DNA from: Phytomonas francai
Lineage: Eukaryota > Euglenozoa > Kinetoplastea > Trypanosomatida > Trypanosomatidae
Direction: 5' to 3'
Assembly (NCBI GenBank): GCA_001766655.1
Contig: MJCC01000015.1
Location: 233,090-297,089 of the forward strand
DNA length: 64,000 nucleotides
In this document: piece by piece, positions 52,027 to 63,127 of the stretch
Numbering within the stretch: the stretch's first letter is position 1
How the letters are laid out: every line of letters begins with the position of its first letter
The notes under the pieces: model-generated
The model's input: only the letters and a program-made list of their open reading frames with translations
What the model was told of the DNA's origin: nothing
Database searches by the model: none
Position numbers and translations under genes: made by a program

Positions 52027-52980
52027 GAAACACTGTGCGGGTCGTTGTTTCATTAGCTTTGAAGTGTAATGATTTTTTAAATATATACATGTAAATTCCT
52101 TAATATTTCCGCCTAGTTTCAAGGTATCAGAGTTAATGTGCTTATGCGTACACTTATTACTGGTTTAAATCCTTGGAAAGGAGTTTAAGCCGAGTAATTC
52201 CCAAATACTAATTCATGATAGAAGTTAAAGAGAGTTCCGAAAGTTATAAATATCTTTTCGAACGAATTTTTTTGTTTTCAGTAAAATTCGAGGAGTAGGT
52301 ATTATTATTAGTTTTCTATTTTGATAGCAGGGCTACGTTAGTAAAGCGTACTTTCCCTTTTATATTATCTTTATTATTTGGTAAGGAATATTCATGAATG
52401 AATTTATTTTTACGAACAAAGAATTTTATTTCTCAGGTGATTGATGAGTAGTTAATGATGTTCTGTTGTATTTTTTTATCAAGCTAAGAGATGTTTTAAT
52501 ACTATGTGTCATTTAAAAAGTGAATATAAATATTGTTATTATATTCGGTGAAGGAAGTGTACGGGCGTATGGGCTGGTTTTCGCATGCGCACAGCCTAAA
52601 CGGTACATCTATGTGGACAGCAAATTTGGTGCAATGGTTTCCGTCCCACCCTTTTCCACGTCCATACGACAATTGTCTTACAAAGGGAAGGTAAGGGAGT
52701 TTCAGCATAAAGTGTTGCTGCAGACTTCGTTAAACCTGCTTTTTCTGCTATAGTGACATAGAGGCATCACACGACCTAAAATAGTGTGCCACGCTTGTTT
52801 TCGCGTGCATTTGTTGTCAGCTTGATATCCATTCTCTCAAATAAATACACGCACACATTATATATATATATATATATATATATCTACTGCGTTTGGTTGA
52901 GGGAGCGCACCGGTAAGAGGCACCTCAACGTTTTTCGTCAGTTGTGAGTCGACATCCTGGCTCGGCGTTGACCTGGTCGA
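52027..52980. other. intergenic region with TA microsatellite
   Basis: AT-rich spacer; TA tract at 52859-52883. AG at 52940-52941 after TTTTTCGTC is a possible acceptor for the next gene. Confidence 0.45.
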
Positions 52981-55482
52981 ATGTGTTCGAGAAGCATTTC
53001 CTTGTTCAGCGGCGAGGAGCTTTCATCGACCGACTCGATTCACAGTCAGCTGTGCACTTCCGCGTATCAGCGGCAGCTGCACGTCGACGCCGTGTTCGAG
53101 GACGTGCCGCGGGAAATCGCCTCGGACATACCAACCGGTCCCTCATGGGCACTGCACACTATGACCGATCCTCAGTGCTCCTCGCCGGCGCGACGGCCGC
53201 AGAGGTCGCGAGCGCAGCGCACGGTTTACTACGGTACGCCCAAGCAGCGGCGGCCGCTGTGCGCCAGCCCCACGGCCTCCTCCGAGGACTGGGTGCGCCT
53301 GAACGTTGGCGGGCGCATCTTCATGACGACGTTCTCGACGCTCTGCGCGGACCCTAATACGCTGTTGGCGCGAATTTGCGAGCCGCTGCGGGCAAGTCTT
53401 TTGAAAGGTTCACCTCCGTTTGGTCGCTGTCAATGTAGTGTACCGAATGTTTCTCTTTCCCTTTCTCAGGATTCCGTGTTGGCAGCTGAGCACAAGCCCA
53501 ATGATGTTCCTGCGGAGTTGACTTCCCTTAGCGACTCTACTGCGGTGTCGAGCATGCAGAAGGGGTCGAAGTGTGTTTCATCCGCTTCGATGCCACATCC
53601 CGTCTGTTCCTCCCGACACTGCGAGCCCCGCAAGCCTGATGATGAGCTTGGGGGTGGTGGCGAGCAGCTGAACCCGCACCCCGCCGAGGATTTGGTCCCG
53701 CTCGACCTGGATGGCCACCGCAGCATTCTCCTCGACCTTGACCCGGACTATTTCGCTCCGGTGTTGAACTATCTTAGGCACCGGGTGGTGATGGTCCCGC
53801 CGCAGCTCTGCCCGCGCGGGTTGCTGGCGGTGGCAGAATACCTCAACGTGCGGGGGATGGTCCGGCAGCTGCGGCCCCGACGGCGGACTCGCCGGCAGCT
53901 TCTCTTCAGTTGGGGCTTCGGCGGCAACGGCGAGCTCGGAACGCAGCGGTTTGACGACTGCGAGGTGCCGACGCCGGTCCGTGTGGCGCCCTTCGGCGTC
54001 CGCATCACCCACGTTGCCCTCGGTGCGAACTACAGCTGTGCCCTCAGCGACGACGGCAACGTCTATACCTTTGGGAATGGGGACTGGGGGCAGCTCGGGC
54101 TCGGCGGCCCGAGAAACCTCGAGAGCCACCCCTGCGATCGGTCTGCCGTGGTGCTGGTGCCACGGCGGGTCTCCCTCTTCGAGCGCCTCCGCGCGGTGCA
54201 CATTGCTGCCGGCTACGCCTTCGCCATCGCGGTCACCGAGGACTACCGGGTGTACTTCTGGGGGAATAATAACCACGGGCAGAGCGGGCTCGGCCCGCAG
54301 TATTTCGATGCCAACAACAAGAAGATCGACGAGCCGAAGCTCGTGGAGTCGATGGAAGGGAAGCGGGTGGTGCAGGTGGGTTGTGGGAGCTTCTTCACCA
54401 TCGCGCTGACGGCAGATGGGCGGCTCTACAGCTGGGGCTTGATCGAGTGCCTTGGGCTTGGCCCCCCTGAGACTGTCCGCCAGCGCTACCACGGCAGCCC
54501 CATCCTCGGCGAGTCCTTGAGCAATGAGAAGCGTGGGGTGCTTCTGATTCCGCAGGAGGTTCAGGTCGAGTCGGCGCACAAGTTTGTCCGCATCCACGCT
54601 GGGCAGTGGCATAGCGGCGTGATCAACACGGCGGGGGAGCTCTTCACGTGGGGGGTGGGTTACCAGGGCCGGCTCGGCCACGGGACGCGGGAGCCGGCGT
54701 ACGTCCCGACGCTCGTGCGTGGGGGGCTGGAGGGGCACCGGGTGTTCGACGTCGCCTGCGGCTCCTTTCACACCGTCGCGCTGACCGACCGCGGCGTCGT
54801 CTTCTGCTGGGGGGACAACGCGAGCGGGCAGTGCGGGACGGGCGCGGGACGGATGGAGGCGGTGACCTCGCCCTACCGAGTGGTGGGGCTGGAGTACGTG
54901 GCAGGCGGTGTCGCCCGGGCCATCTCCTGCGGTCGGCAGCACACCCTCGTGGTGATGGAGAACCCGCAGCCGTGGTGCACCCAGCCCTGCTGTCGGCTCG
55001 ATTCCCACCACCGGGGTAAAAGGGGGCCCTCTCACGGGCAGGTGTACACCTTCGGGGAGACCCCACGTGCGGCGGGAGGAGGGGGTGGGACAGGCGGAGC
55101 TAACACGAACAGTACGGCCTCACCCGGGAACGTTTCCCTGCCCTTTCGATCCCCCAGCACGACGACCAGCGCGATGGGGGGGCCTGCCAGTCCTCACCGT
55201 AACGCGATTCGTGCGGGAGCCCATATCGGGATGAATAGCGGGAGCGGACGGGGTGTCCCCAGTCACGCGGAGAGCTCGGGGGTGTTGGATTACCAAGCGT
55301 CTCCGCCGCCCGCCGCTGCATCCGCGGCACCGCCCCTTCATCGCACGTGTAGTCAATACCGGCTGGTACCTGGTTTGGAGCGGATGGATGTGCGTGGCAT
55401 TGTCAGTGGTTTATATCATACCTTTGTGTACACGGAGGAGTTGGACTTTTCCGATGGGACTGTGTTTGAGGAGGGGGAATAA
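52981..55482 (+). CDS. T1/BTB (KCTD-type) plus RCC1-repeat protein
   Basis: RCC1 repeats form a seven-bladed propeller used in guanine-nucleotide exchange and protein binding; T1/BTB domains assemble oligomers and recruit cullin 3. The T1 domain is split: its first half (VRLNVGGRIFMTTFSTL, near residue 104) and its second half (DGHRSILLDLDPDYFAPVLNYLRH, near 245) are separated by about 110 polar residues. RCC1-type repeats run from about 300 to 660: LFSWGFGGNGELG, VYTFGNGDWGQLG, VYFWGNNNHGQSG, LYSWGLIECLG, LFTWGVGYQGRLG, VFCWGDNASGQCG. A disordered Gly/Ser/Pro segment (about 695-795) interrupts the propeller before a last strand (GLYHTFVYTE). Substrate unknown. ATG 52981 is the first in frame; 833 residues. 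Confidence 0.87.
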   Translation: MCSRSISLFSGEELSSTDSIHSQLCTSAYQRQLHVDAVFEDVPREIASDIPTGPSWALHTMTDPQCSSPARRPQRSRAQRTVYYGTPKQRRPLCASPTASSEDWVRLNVGGRIFMTTFSTLCADPNTLLARICEPLRASLLKGSPPFGRCQCSVPNVSLSLSQDSVLAAEHKPNDVPAELTSLSDSTAVSSMQKGSKCVSSASMPHPVCSSRHCEPRKPDDELGGGGEQLNPHPAEDLVPLDLDGHRSILLDLDPDYFAPVLNYLRHRVVMVPPQLCPRGLLAVAEYLNVRGMVRQLRPRRRTRRQLLFSWGFGGNGELGTQRFDDCEVPTPVRVAPFGVRITHVALGANYSCALSDDGNVYTFGNGDWGQLGLGGPRNLESHPCDRSAVVLVPRRVSLFERLRAVHIAAGYAFAIAVTEDYRVYFWGNNNHGQSGLGPQYFDANNKKIDEPKLVESMEGKRVVQVGCGSFFTIALTADGRLYSWGLIECLGLGPPETVRQRYHGSPILGESLSNEKRGVLLIPQEVQVESAHKFVRIHAGQWHSGVINTAGELFTWGVGYQGRLGHGTREPAYVPTLVRGGLEGHRVFDVACGSFHTVALTDRGVVFCWGDNASGQCGTGAGRMEAVTSPYRVVGLEYVAGGVARAISCGRQHTLVVMENPQPWCTQPCCRLDSHHRGKRGPSHGQVYTFGETPRAAGGGGGTGGANTNSTASPGNVSLPFRSPSTTTSAMGGPASPHRNAIRAGAHIGMNSGSGRGVPSHAESSGVLDYQASPPPAAASAAPPLHRTCSQYRLVPGLERMDVRGIVSGLYHTFVYTEELDFSDGTVFEEGE

Positions 55483-56798
55483 GTTATGAGGGTAAGAAAG
55501 AGAGGGGCGGGAGGTGTGTGTGTGGGGGTACATGGGTTCATGTAGTGATCTCAGCACCTTTTCCCATGCACAAGGGTGAGGGTTGATGCATGTTTTAATT
55601 GACTGAGTTATCAAGAAACGGAGAAATCATATAGTTTCCTTTGCTTTTTATCCTCCTTTAGCATTGTATCATTTCTTTGGAATGAAGCTGGTTGACGTTT
55701 GACACCACAATGCTTCGTCGAAGCTCGTTTCCATTGATTTTACTTTCCACAGATAAATTCAGATGCCTTTTTAAAAAAGTTTATGAATGTACACTGCGAT
55801 TTTTCCCTTTGCTGTATACCCTCTCTTGCTGATTGTCTGCATAAATTTCCCAATTGATATGGCTGCATGAAAGGAGGGGAAATGAGAGACATATAATAGA
55901 AAGGAAGCAAAAGGGTATCGTCCCCCTTTATATATGAGTGAAAATGTATACGATTTCTTTATGGAAGTTAGCTGATATCATGCAGATTTAGCCACATATA
56001 TGCATGCACACACACACACGCATATCTATATATCTATATCTATATATATATATATGCGTGTACGTAACAAAAATTGGAACCAACCGCTTACTTTGAAGTT
56101 TCGTGTATATAATCACAAGCTGAGAAGCCAAATTTCGAAATTTTTTTGTTATATTTAAATAAGATCTTGATGCATCCGATGCTTTTCTATTTCCTTGATA
56201 TATTATTTCTTTGGACCCCTATGGAGTTTTAAGCTTCCCCTTTTTCTCTGTGTGTACATTATATCTACAAAGACATTAGGAGAAATCGCTAATAGTGGAC
56301 AAATAAATATTATCTCAAGATAAGTCTAATAGATATAGTTTCTTTCACACAAACGATAGCGAAGAGAATTTTCTTTTCAAGGATTTTTTAATTTCCACCT
56401 GTTCTGGTGATTTTCTCCACCTTTTTTTCTTTTGTCTTATACGTTGGTATCAGCCTAACTAGACCAAGCGTGTGAATCACGATACGATATTAACTCCGGT
56501 AAGGGCATTTTAAGAAATATCTAATATCTATCTAAGATTCATTTTATCGCGCTCGTGCCCGCCCATTGGAATCATTTTTCTTCTTACACAGCTCCATTTT
56601 TTCAGGAGGTAAGTGTAAATAGGAGGCTAGACATTTCCCTCCTTTGTTTTTTATCTATATTGTCGCGTGCATGCCACGTTGCAGTGCATTCGCGACTTTT
56701 CAGCAAATATCAGTCGAATCTAAACGTCAAGCGCTTACTACCTGAAAGCGACAGAGATATCAAGAGGAAAATAACCAAAGGGAAATAGGGAATCACCA
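55483..56798. other. intergenic region with candidate acceptor
   Basis: AT-rich spacer with TA/CTATAT tracts at about 56020-56055. CCATTTTTTCAG with AG at 56604-56605 is a likely trans-splice acceptor for the gene at 56799. Confidence 0.45.
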
Positions 56799-57983
56799 AT
56801 GGGATGCCACCAGTCCACGGTGCAAGAGCTTAAAAAAGCCATGCCGCCTGCCCGGAAGGCCAACCGCAACCCCTTTTCCGTTCCTCCCGTTCTGTTGGTA
56901 GAGGGGGAGCCCGTGAGCCATCGAGTCCCTCATTTATTATCCACTCGCAAGAGTAGAGAACTTCATAAAAAAGAAGAGCTGCGAAACAGAAGCCTGAACT
57001 CGCAATCCCCGCTAAAGTCCTCCACCGGAAGGTCAACCTCGCGGAAGACCTCGTCCTCGATCGAACGCGAGTTTCTCAGCGCCGTCGAGTTCAGTAGTGT
57101 GATGAGTTTTCGCCTGGGGCTTAGTCGGAATAGCGGGGACGAATTCCTTCGCTCGGGTGTGGCCTCACTCTTGGAAGAGGGGGGGGAGTCGTTGAGAAAG
57201 ATGAATCTCGCGGGTTGCGAGATGAGCGCGCTCGCGAACACGAGCTCCCCACGTGAACTTCTTTTTAGGGAGGGACAAGACGAAAGCGGAGGCGGAGGGG
57301 GAGAAGAGCGTTTAAAGGAGCTGAGTGCAGCGCACAGCCCGAGGGGGAACGCGGCGGAGGTTAATCATTCCTTGAGCTCTGTGGTGTCCTTGCGTTCCGC
57401 TCCTTTTTCTAACGAGTTCCCGGTCACGGAGTCTTCGCTTTCCGATATCACGCTATCGGAGCTTTCGCTGAGCTTCAGCGATGCTCTGTACAGTGCGGCT
57501 GAAAATCATTATAGTATTCCTAATTCTCCCAGGACGATAGAAAATCCTTTCTCAGGCAATTTAGACTCACTGGAGCAGTCTCTGAAGCGCTCGCTCGGCG
57601 CGGGTTCGCTCAGCATGGACTTTGATTTATTCGTCTACGATGATTTGGTGATCTCAAAGGAGGCGCGAATGAAGCATTGGCGGTTGGCAGGGCGGAAACC
57701 CGCGATGCCGGAGAGCGAGGTCGGGAATGGTGCGGGAGTCTCCTCGTCCCCTTCTTCGGCGGATACCCTTGTCAGGGGGCCGTCTGATCGCCGCGGTGGG
57801 AAGCCGCGCTCGAACTACTTCTCCTTCAACGATTTTAACGTCTGCGTGGATGAGATGGACATGACACTGCTGACGCCGACCCTGCGTCCGCTCAGCGTGG
57901 GGGCGCCAGGCCCCTCGGCATCCACCGCCCCATCCGTGGCCTCGGCCCCCCCCCCCCCCCCCCGTCCCTTCCCGCCGTCTTGA
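56799..57983 (+). CDS. acylated N-terminal part of a WD40 protein (apparently frameshifted)
   Basis: The protein begins MGCHQS: Gly2 fits N-myristoylation and Cys3 palmitoylation, so it is probably anchored to a membrane (flagellar or plasma membrane in this group). The remaining 390 residues are Ser-rich and mostly disordered with no recognised domain. The frame stops at TGA 57981-57983, just after a run of 18 C (57946-57963). The next ORF starts 2 bp later, in the frame that is also open back through the C-run. Two trypanosomatid genes cannot be this close, as each mRNA needs its own splice acceptor. The likely picture is one gene of about 790 residues, broken by an indel in the C-run or genuinely frameshifted. 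Confidence 0.75.
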   Translation: MGCHQSTVQELKKAMPPARKANRNPFSVPPVLLVEGEPVSHRVPHLLSTRKSRELHKKEELRNRSLNSQSPLKSSTGRSTSRKTSSSIEREFLSAVEFSSVMSFRLGLSRNSGDEFLRSGVASLLEEGGESLRKMNLAGCEMSALANTSSPRELLFREGQDESGGGGGEERLKELSAAHSPRGNAAEVNHSLSSVVSLRSAPFSNEFPVTESSLSDITLSELSLSFSDALYSAAENHYSIPNSPRTIENPFSGNLDSLEQSLKRSLGAGSLSMDFDLFVYDDLVISKEARMKHWRLAGRKPAMPESEVGNGAGVSSSPSSADTLVRGPSDRRGGKPRSNYFSFNDFNVCVDEMDMTLLTPTLRPLSVGAPGPSASTAPSVASAPPPPPRPFPPS

Positions 57984-57985
57984 CC

Positions 57986-59173
57986 ATGACGCCTTCCGCG
58001 GCCTCCTTATTCTCTTCCGGCCCGATGAGCGAGGCCGAGGGGGGGTTTTCGCCCCTGCCGGACCCGAACCCAAGCCCCGTCGACGGGCTCTCGATCCGTT
58101 ACCCACTTGGCCATCCCGCGCGCCGGCTGAGGGCCCCGCTGGGCTGTCGCAGGCGGAAGGAAGGGGGGGCCGGACGAGGGGGGGCCCCCTCCCCGTCCCT
58201 GTTGCTGTGCCGTCTGACGTGTAAGACCTTCATCGGGCACGCGAGCCGGGTGAAGTGCATGGCCCTCGCGCCCTCCGAGAGGGAGTTCGTGAGCTGTGGC
58301 ACGGAGGACGCCTCGGTGTCCTTGTTCAGCGTGGACGCGCGGGCCGAGGTCGGGATCTTCACCGGACACCTCGACAACGTCATCAGCACGAGCTTCTCCA
58401 CCGACGGGAAGTACTTGGCGACGACGAGCAAGGATCGGACAATGATTGTGTGGGATGTGATGACGGCGAAGCGGATGCTGACGTTTAAGCACGCGAAGGT
58501 TGTGATTTGCTGTCGATTTTCGCCAGATAGTAAATACGTGGTGAGCGGGTGTCAAGATCGGATTTGCCGGCTCTGGGACACCTCGCGCGGGAGAGAGTGG
58601 ATTTCGTATACCCAACATAAAGGCATTATCATCTCTCTCGCCTTTAGCCCGTGCGGGATGTTTGTGTGTAGTTCCTCTGCAGATAAGACGCTGCGGGTGT
58701 GGTCGGCAACAACTGCAAAGACGCGGTTTACCCTCCTCGGGCATCACGGAATTATTCTCTCCTGTAGCTATTCCTCGGACGGACGGTATATTATCAGCAA
58801 TGATGAGTCTTCGCTGCGGGTTTGGCTCACAGAGGACGGGAGCTGCGTACGGTCGTTATCGCCGATGGATATCGCCGGCAAGGCATCTATTCCGCGGCCC
58901 ATGAAAAAGGCAAATGAGAGTACGAGCACGACTAATAGTCATATGAATACTAAGCTTGTGTGGACCTTGTCTTGTGGTGCGCCAGGGGGGTTTACGGATT
59001 ACTGCATTGTGGCCTGTAGTAATCGCTTTGTGTATATTATTGATATTCAGACGGGAAAGGAGGCCGCGAGCACCTATGGAAGGGCACCGGTCTACTGCCT
59101 TACAGTCGGCAATAACGCATGCGCGGGGTGTGGCGATACCTTTGGGAATATCTACATGCTCCATATCGAATAG
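57986..59173 (+). CDS. WD40-repeat protein, probable C-terminal part of the preceding gene
   Basis: Residues about 75-395 form WD40 repeats of a beta-propeller scaffold: FIGHASRVKCMAL, TGHLDNVISTSF..DRTMIVWDV, RICRLWDT, HKGIIISLAF..DKTLRVWSA, LGHHGIILSC..SSLRVWLT, and a last pair ending IYMLHIE. The first 75 residues are Pro/Gly/Arg-rich linker. ATG 57986 is the first in frame but is probably internal: the frame is open upstream through the C18 run into the acylated protein, and only 2 bp separate the two ORFs. Partner and pathway unknown. Confidence 0.85.
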   Translation: MTPSAASLFSSGPMSEAEGGFSPLPDPNPSPVDGLSIRYPLGHPARRLRAPLGCRRRKEGGAGRGGAPSPSLLLCRLTCKTFIGHASRVKCMALAPSEREFVSCGTEDASVSLFSVDARAEVGIFTGHLDNVISTSFSTDGKYLATTSKDRTMIVWDVMTAKRMLTFKHAKVVICCRFSPDSKYVVSGCQDRICRLWDTSRGREWISYTQHKGIIISLAFSPCGMFVCSSSADKTLRVWSATTAKTRFTLLGHHGIILSCSYSSDGRYIISNDESSLRVWLTEDGSCVRSLSPMDIAGKASIPRPMKKANESTSTTNSHMNTKLVWTLSCGAPGGFTDYCIVACSNRFVYIIDIQTGKEAASTYGRAPVYCLTVGNNACAGCGDTFGNIYMLHIE

Positions 59174-61171
59174 CTCGGAGCCCATTACAGTTTATTGATA
59201 TATATATATATATATATATCGTGGAAGATGGTGTAAGACACAAGAAGGGTAATCGAATATAAACAAGACATAAGAGATGCATGTGAGGAAGCAAGGGAGG
59301 GGTGGGTTGAATAGAGGGGGATAAACACATTAGTGAGGGGGAGTTGATAAATTATTTTTGTCGTGGTTTTTTTTCGCGAATCGGAAAAGGGAAAATAGAT
59401 GTAAATGAATGCCTACATGTTTTTGCGTGAATAAGATGCTTACCCATATATGATACGTATATATGTTTATAGTACATCGATGCTTTATTAAATGGGATTG
59501 TCTATGGAGCAGGTGCCCTAGTATATATTTAAGGGCCATTCTACAGGGGACTATGTAGAGTACTTGATTATAAAGAATCAGAAATTTATCTTTTCCCTTG
59601 AAGACAAAGTCCTGAGTAATAACTGCGATATACTCCATAGCGACTTTTCTTATTAAGCAGGGAGAAAAGGGAAAGAGTAATATGTTGGGATTTTCTAATA
59701 TGTGGTTTATTGGAGTCTTTTAAGTAAGTGAATTACATTTATACATCTAATAACTCAATCTTTAATCCGGGAATACTTATTTCTATTCTTGGAGTGCTTT
59801 ACCGATACATATCATTATTATTTGAAATTATGAATATTAGTTTCACAGTTAAAACACTACATGTAAATATATCCTTCGTTTCATCCCCCCTCCCCCTCCC
59901 CTTCTCTGTTTATTGACATAATTTGTAGGGTTTGTGGCTTTTGCCATATGGAGGTGCATTCTAATGATGAGTCAGAAAAATAGTAATTTCATTTTTAATT
60001 TTCGCTTTTAAAAGCGTGGAACAGGTTGGTTTTCAGTGAAATCATAGTGTAGGGGAGGGAAAAATCTTTAAGTACCGCCCTAATCGTTATCCCTCTCGTT
60101 GAGCTGCGTAGAGGGTGCTGGGAACTAATAATATGGCAGTAATGATGTTCCGTCTTTTTCGTTTTTTTTTTCTTCACTTCAAAAACCTTTTAAAGGAAAC
60201 TTATGGCTGTTGTGGCACTTCTTGCGATATTTCCCTTTTTGCCCTTGCTTTTGTATCTTTACCTAAAGGATGGTAAATTATATTTATGGCTTATTTCCAA
60301 ACTGATGTCAAAAACGTCAATGTGTATTTAATTCAATCAGAACGCAAAACAAATGGAAGTGATAATTATTTCACATGGTACGCACAGCGCGTCTGTGCGC
60401 ACACATTTTTTTTCCGTTTAGAAGCATTAATAAAGGGACCAAAATGCCGCATAGTGTAAATATATATTTCTATTATTATTATTACTTGTTGATATATTTA
60501 TCTTAGTCTGTTCGACTTGTAACGTCTTGTGGACAACTTATCATTTAGGGAATATATGGAATCTCTTGAAAGATAACCAAGGAGGTGGATTTATCTCAGC
60601 CAAGTAGCATGAGAAATTATTAAAAGAGTCTTCCTATTATTGCTTTGATTTACTATTACTGTTATTGCTATTATCGAACTACTCACCGGGTTTGTTAGGA
60701 TGGGGCTAGCTATAAGCAAATGCGTACATATCTATCTAAAAAAATTTACATTTTTTCCAAAGTGATCGAACTTGACGTATGTAGATTTAGTCTTTACACA
60801 ACCAGTATTATTACCATTACTATTAGCGATCTAGGTTTAGATATTGCTGTAGCGGGATTCCTTTAGCGCAGATTTTCTTGAGGGGTTGGCGGACACCCCT
60901 GGTGGCGTAGGGGATTTTTGTTTTGTATCCTTTTAATAGGTGCTTCTATATTTCAGGTGGAAGGGCTACCGATTTAATAGTAATCCGCAAAACATAAAAC
61001 AAAAACGATACATTTTCCTTTAAGCTACGTCCTTTTTTACTCCGAGCATATTCGTCCATCCGTTAGGAACGTGATAGTGGTCTTTGCTATTGACTACTGG
61101 GTTATTTTCCTTTTCCTTTTCATTAGTTATTGTTAATTATTTTCTCTTCTTCTGCGTACGCCATTTCGAAG
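59174..61171. other. intergenic region, with a short GC-rich hairpin island
   Basis: 2 kb of AT-rich spacer. TA tract at 59199-59219. At 60881-60913 a GC-rich patch can fold in two mutually exclusive ways: AGGGGT with ACCCCT, or CCCCT with AGGGG. The pyrimidine stretch near 61109-61121 could guide splicing of the next gene. Confidence 0.45.
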
Positions 61172-62509
61172 ATGACGAGCACTGATGATTCAGATGTTTT
61201 AATTGCTCTTCGTTCACGCGTGGCGGATTACTTGGCAGGTCGTATTCGAGAGCTCCCGGCGCGGACGCGCGATGAGACGAACTTGTACTTCGCATGGTTT
61301 AAGTGCACCGTTCAGGAGAAGGATTCACAGATCGACGCACTTGAAAGCGAGCTCCATGATCTTCGGTCCGCGCTCAACCCGCGCAAAGCCTCGCTCTCGT
61401 CCTCACTGCTCAGCGAGGTGAACAGCCCCAAGACGGGGGCGGGGCCAAATCGAGGCCTGCCGAACTCGCGATCCTTCAAACCGCCGCTCGCGGGATCGGC
61501 TTTTTTTTCTTCCGCATCGGCGCCCCCTTCCCGGGCCTCGGTTCGGAGGCGAGTCGCGAGATTCGTCGGCGATTCCTCAACGGGTGAGGGGGAACCACGC
61601 AATACTTCTATTCCTACTACTACTACTACTCCTACCAGAACTAAGAGTAGTAGTAATATTTATAATAATGTCCGTAATTACGCACCGAGTAGGGTGGATT
61701 TGAGCGGCGGGATTGGCTACGGCGAGGCTCCCTTCGTGCAGGCCGCGCCCGCATTGTCCATTTCCTCCTCCGCGGCCTCGCGGGCGGGTTCCATCGCGGA
61801 CGCCGCCCTGCCGCTCCCCGACAAATGCACGGATTCGATCCCTTCCGCGGCCCCCGTGCGGCCCCCGACGAGAGTTTATGAAAGGGAAGAATTCTACAAA
61901 ATAAATAAAAAAATTGAAAGGACCGGCGGCGGTGGACGGCCTCAGAGCTGCCATGCGCGTCTTTTTCCACCTTGTTCCCGCCCCCCTCGCGGCGTGGCCT
62001 CGGCGCGTGGGCGATTCGCCTTCACGCACCCCCCGCCGTTGACGAAAGCAAACGCGAAGGACGACGTAAAAAAGGAAAAAGAGGAGGGTGACGGGAAGGA
62101 AGAAAAGAATGACTCGCGGAATCTGTTGGAGGTCGGGCGGATTCAGCTCGTGCAGGAGCGCATGCCGGTTTTTTTCGAGCGCGGCGTGGGCTTCGCGGAG
62201 AAGCGGCAGGCGACCGCGCAAACGGGGAAAATCGCCGGGGGGGAGGGAATGGAAAGGGTGTATGGCGATTCTTATTATTATCCTCCTTCTCTGAAGGATC
62301 CTAAAAATGACGGAGAGGTGATGAATATTGCCGCTGTGGAGTGCGCGAGGATGCGGAGGATCTTCGCGCGGCGGCGCGAGGTTCTTCTAAATTATCACTA
62401 CTATCATGATCATACTAACGACAACTCAGGAGGGTGGTGCACGACAGGGGGGGCTACAGTACTGTGGAGGACAAGAATGAGGGATAAAGGGTCAAAAAAA
62501 GTAAAATAA
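61172..62509 (+). CDS. hypothetical protein with N-terminal helix and low-complexity middle
   Basis: 445 residues from ATG 61172 (MTSTDDSD); the frame is open upstream to 61130 without ATG. Residues about 8-75 are helical and charged, with a short coiled-coil candidate (FAWFKCTVQEKDSQIDALES). The middle is Ser/Pro/Ala-rich and includes Thr, Ser and Asn runs encoded by triplet repeats (about bases 61615-61670). A Lys/Glu-rich block follows near bases 62065-62115. The C-terminal third has an ordered-looking segment around VGRIQLVQERMPVFFERGVGFAEKR preceding an Arg-rich helix (CARMRRIFARRREV). No known family. No membrane segment. Confidence 0.7.
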   Translation: MTSTDDSDVLIALRSRVADYLAGRIRELPARTRDETNLYFAWFKCTVQEKDSQIDALESELHDLRSALNPRKASLSSSLLSEVNSPKTGAGPNRGLPNSRSFKPPLAGSAFFSSASAPPSRASVRRRVARFVGDSSTGEGEPRNTSIPTTTTTPTRTKSSSNIYNNVRNYAPSRVDLSGGIGYGEAPFVQAAPALSISSSAASRAGSIADAALPLPDKCTDSIPSAAPVRPPTRVYEREEFYKINKKIERTGGGGRPQSCHARLFPPCSRPPRGVASARGRFAFTHPPPLTKANAKDDVKKEKEEGDGKEEKNDSRNLLEVGRIQLVQERMPVFFERGVGFAEKRQATAQTGKIAGGEGMERVYGDSYYYPPSLKDPKNDGEVMNIAAVECARMRRIFARRREVLLNYHYYHDHTNDNSGGWCTTGGATVLWRTRMRDKGSKKVK

Positions 62510-63127
62510 GAAAATCATCTCACCCCAAATTGCGAAAACATTTACACCCCTTATAGGAGAGGGATGGGGGAAAATGGGCAGAAACGTTTGAATGGAGAAA
62601 AAGGATGGCTTGTTTTTATTTCTTATTAGATTGATTCGATGCACTTTTTTGGTGTATTTGGTTTGACATGATCCTATATCTCCTTTGCCTTTTCCGTGTT
62701 CAGGGATTTTGCCATGTATAGCTGTATTTTTTCACTCTGTCTGTGTGTGTGCGTGTGTGTGTGTGTGAGCTTTTTATTTTTATTTTTTAATGTATGATGC
62801 ATCAGTAAAATTATCTAATAAAATGATTATCAAAACTGGTGCTGTTACTACTACTACTACTACTACTACTACTACCAAGCAAATATCACAATAATAATGA
62901 CAAGTGAATAAGGAAGCCTTTTTCCTATTCGAAACTTTTTTATTTATTTATGTACATGTTTAGTTTCCCATTTATTTAAACGTAATGTTGCCATTAATAT
63001 TATGCTTCCTTGCATATAGGATTCGACGTGATACTTAGGGTTATCTTTCATTTCTGCTCATTGCACTTCCTCCAGTTTATTTTGAGTTATGCACACCAGA
63101 TAGATATTGGAAAGAACGAAGCTGAAA
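62510..63127. other. intergenic region with GT and ACT repeats
   Basis: GT tract at about 62741-62767 and an (ACT)n array at 62846-62874. No gene recognised. Confidence 0.5.

Noticed and set aside
53578..55035. 485-codon ORF on the minus strand opposite the RCC1 protein
   Set aside because: The plus strand holds regular RCC1 repeats; the antisense product has no motif. Similar GC-driven antisense ORFs at 33915-34988, 32082-33062 and 58007-58747 were dropped for the same reason.
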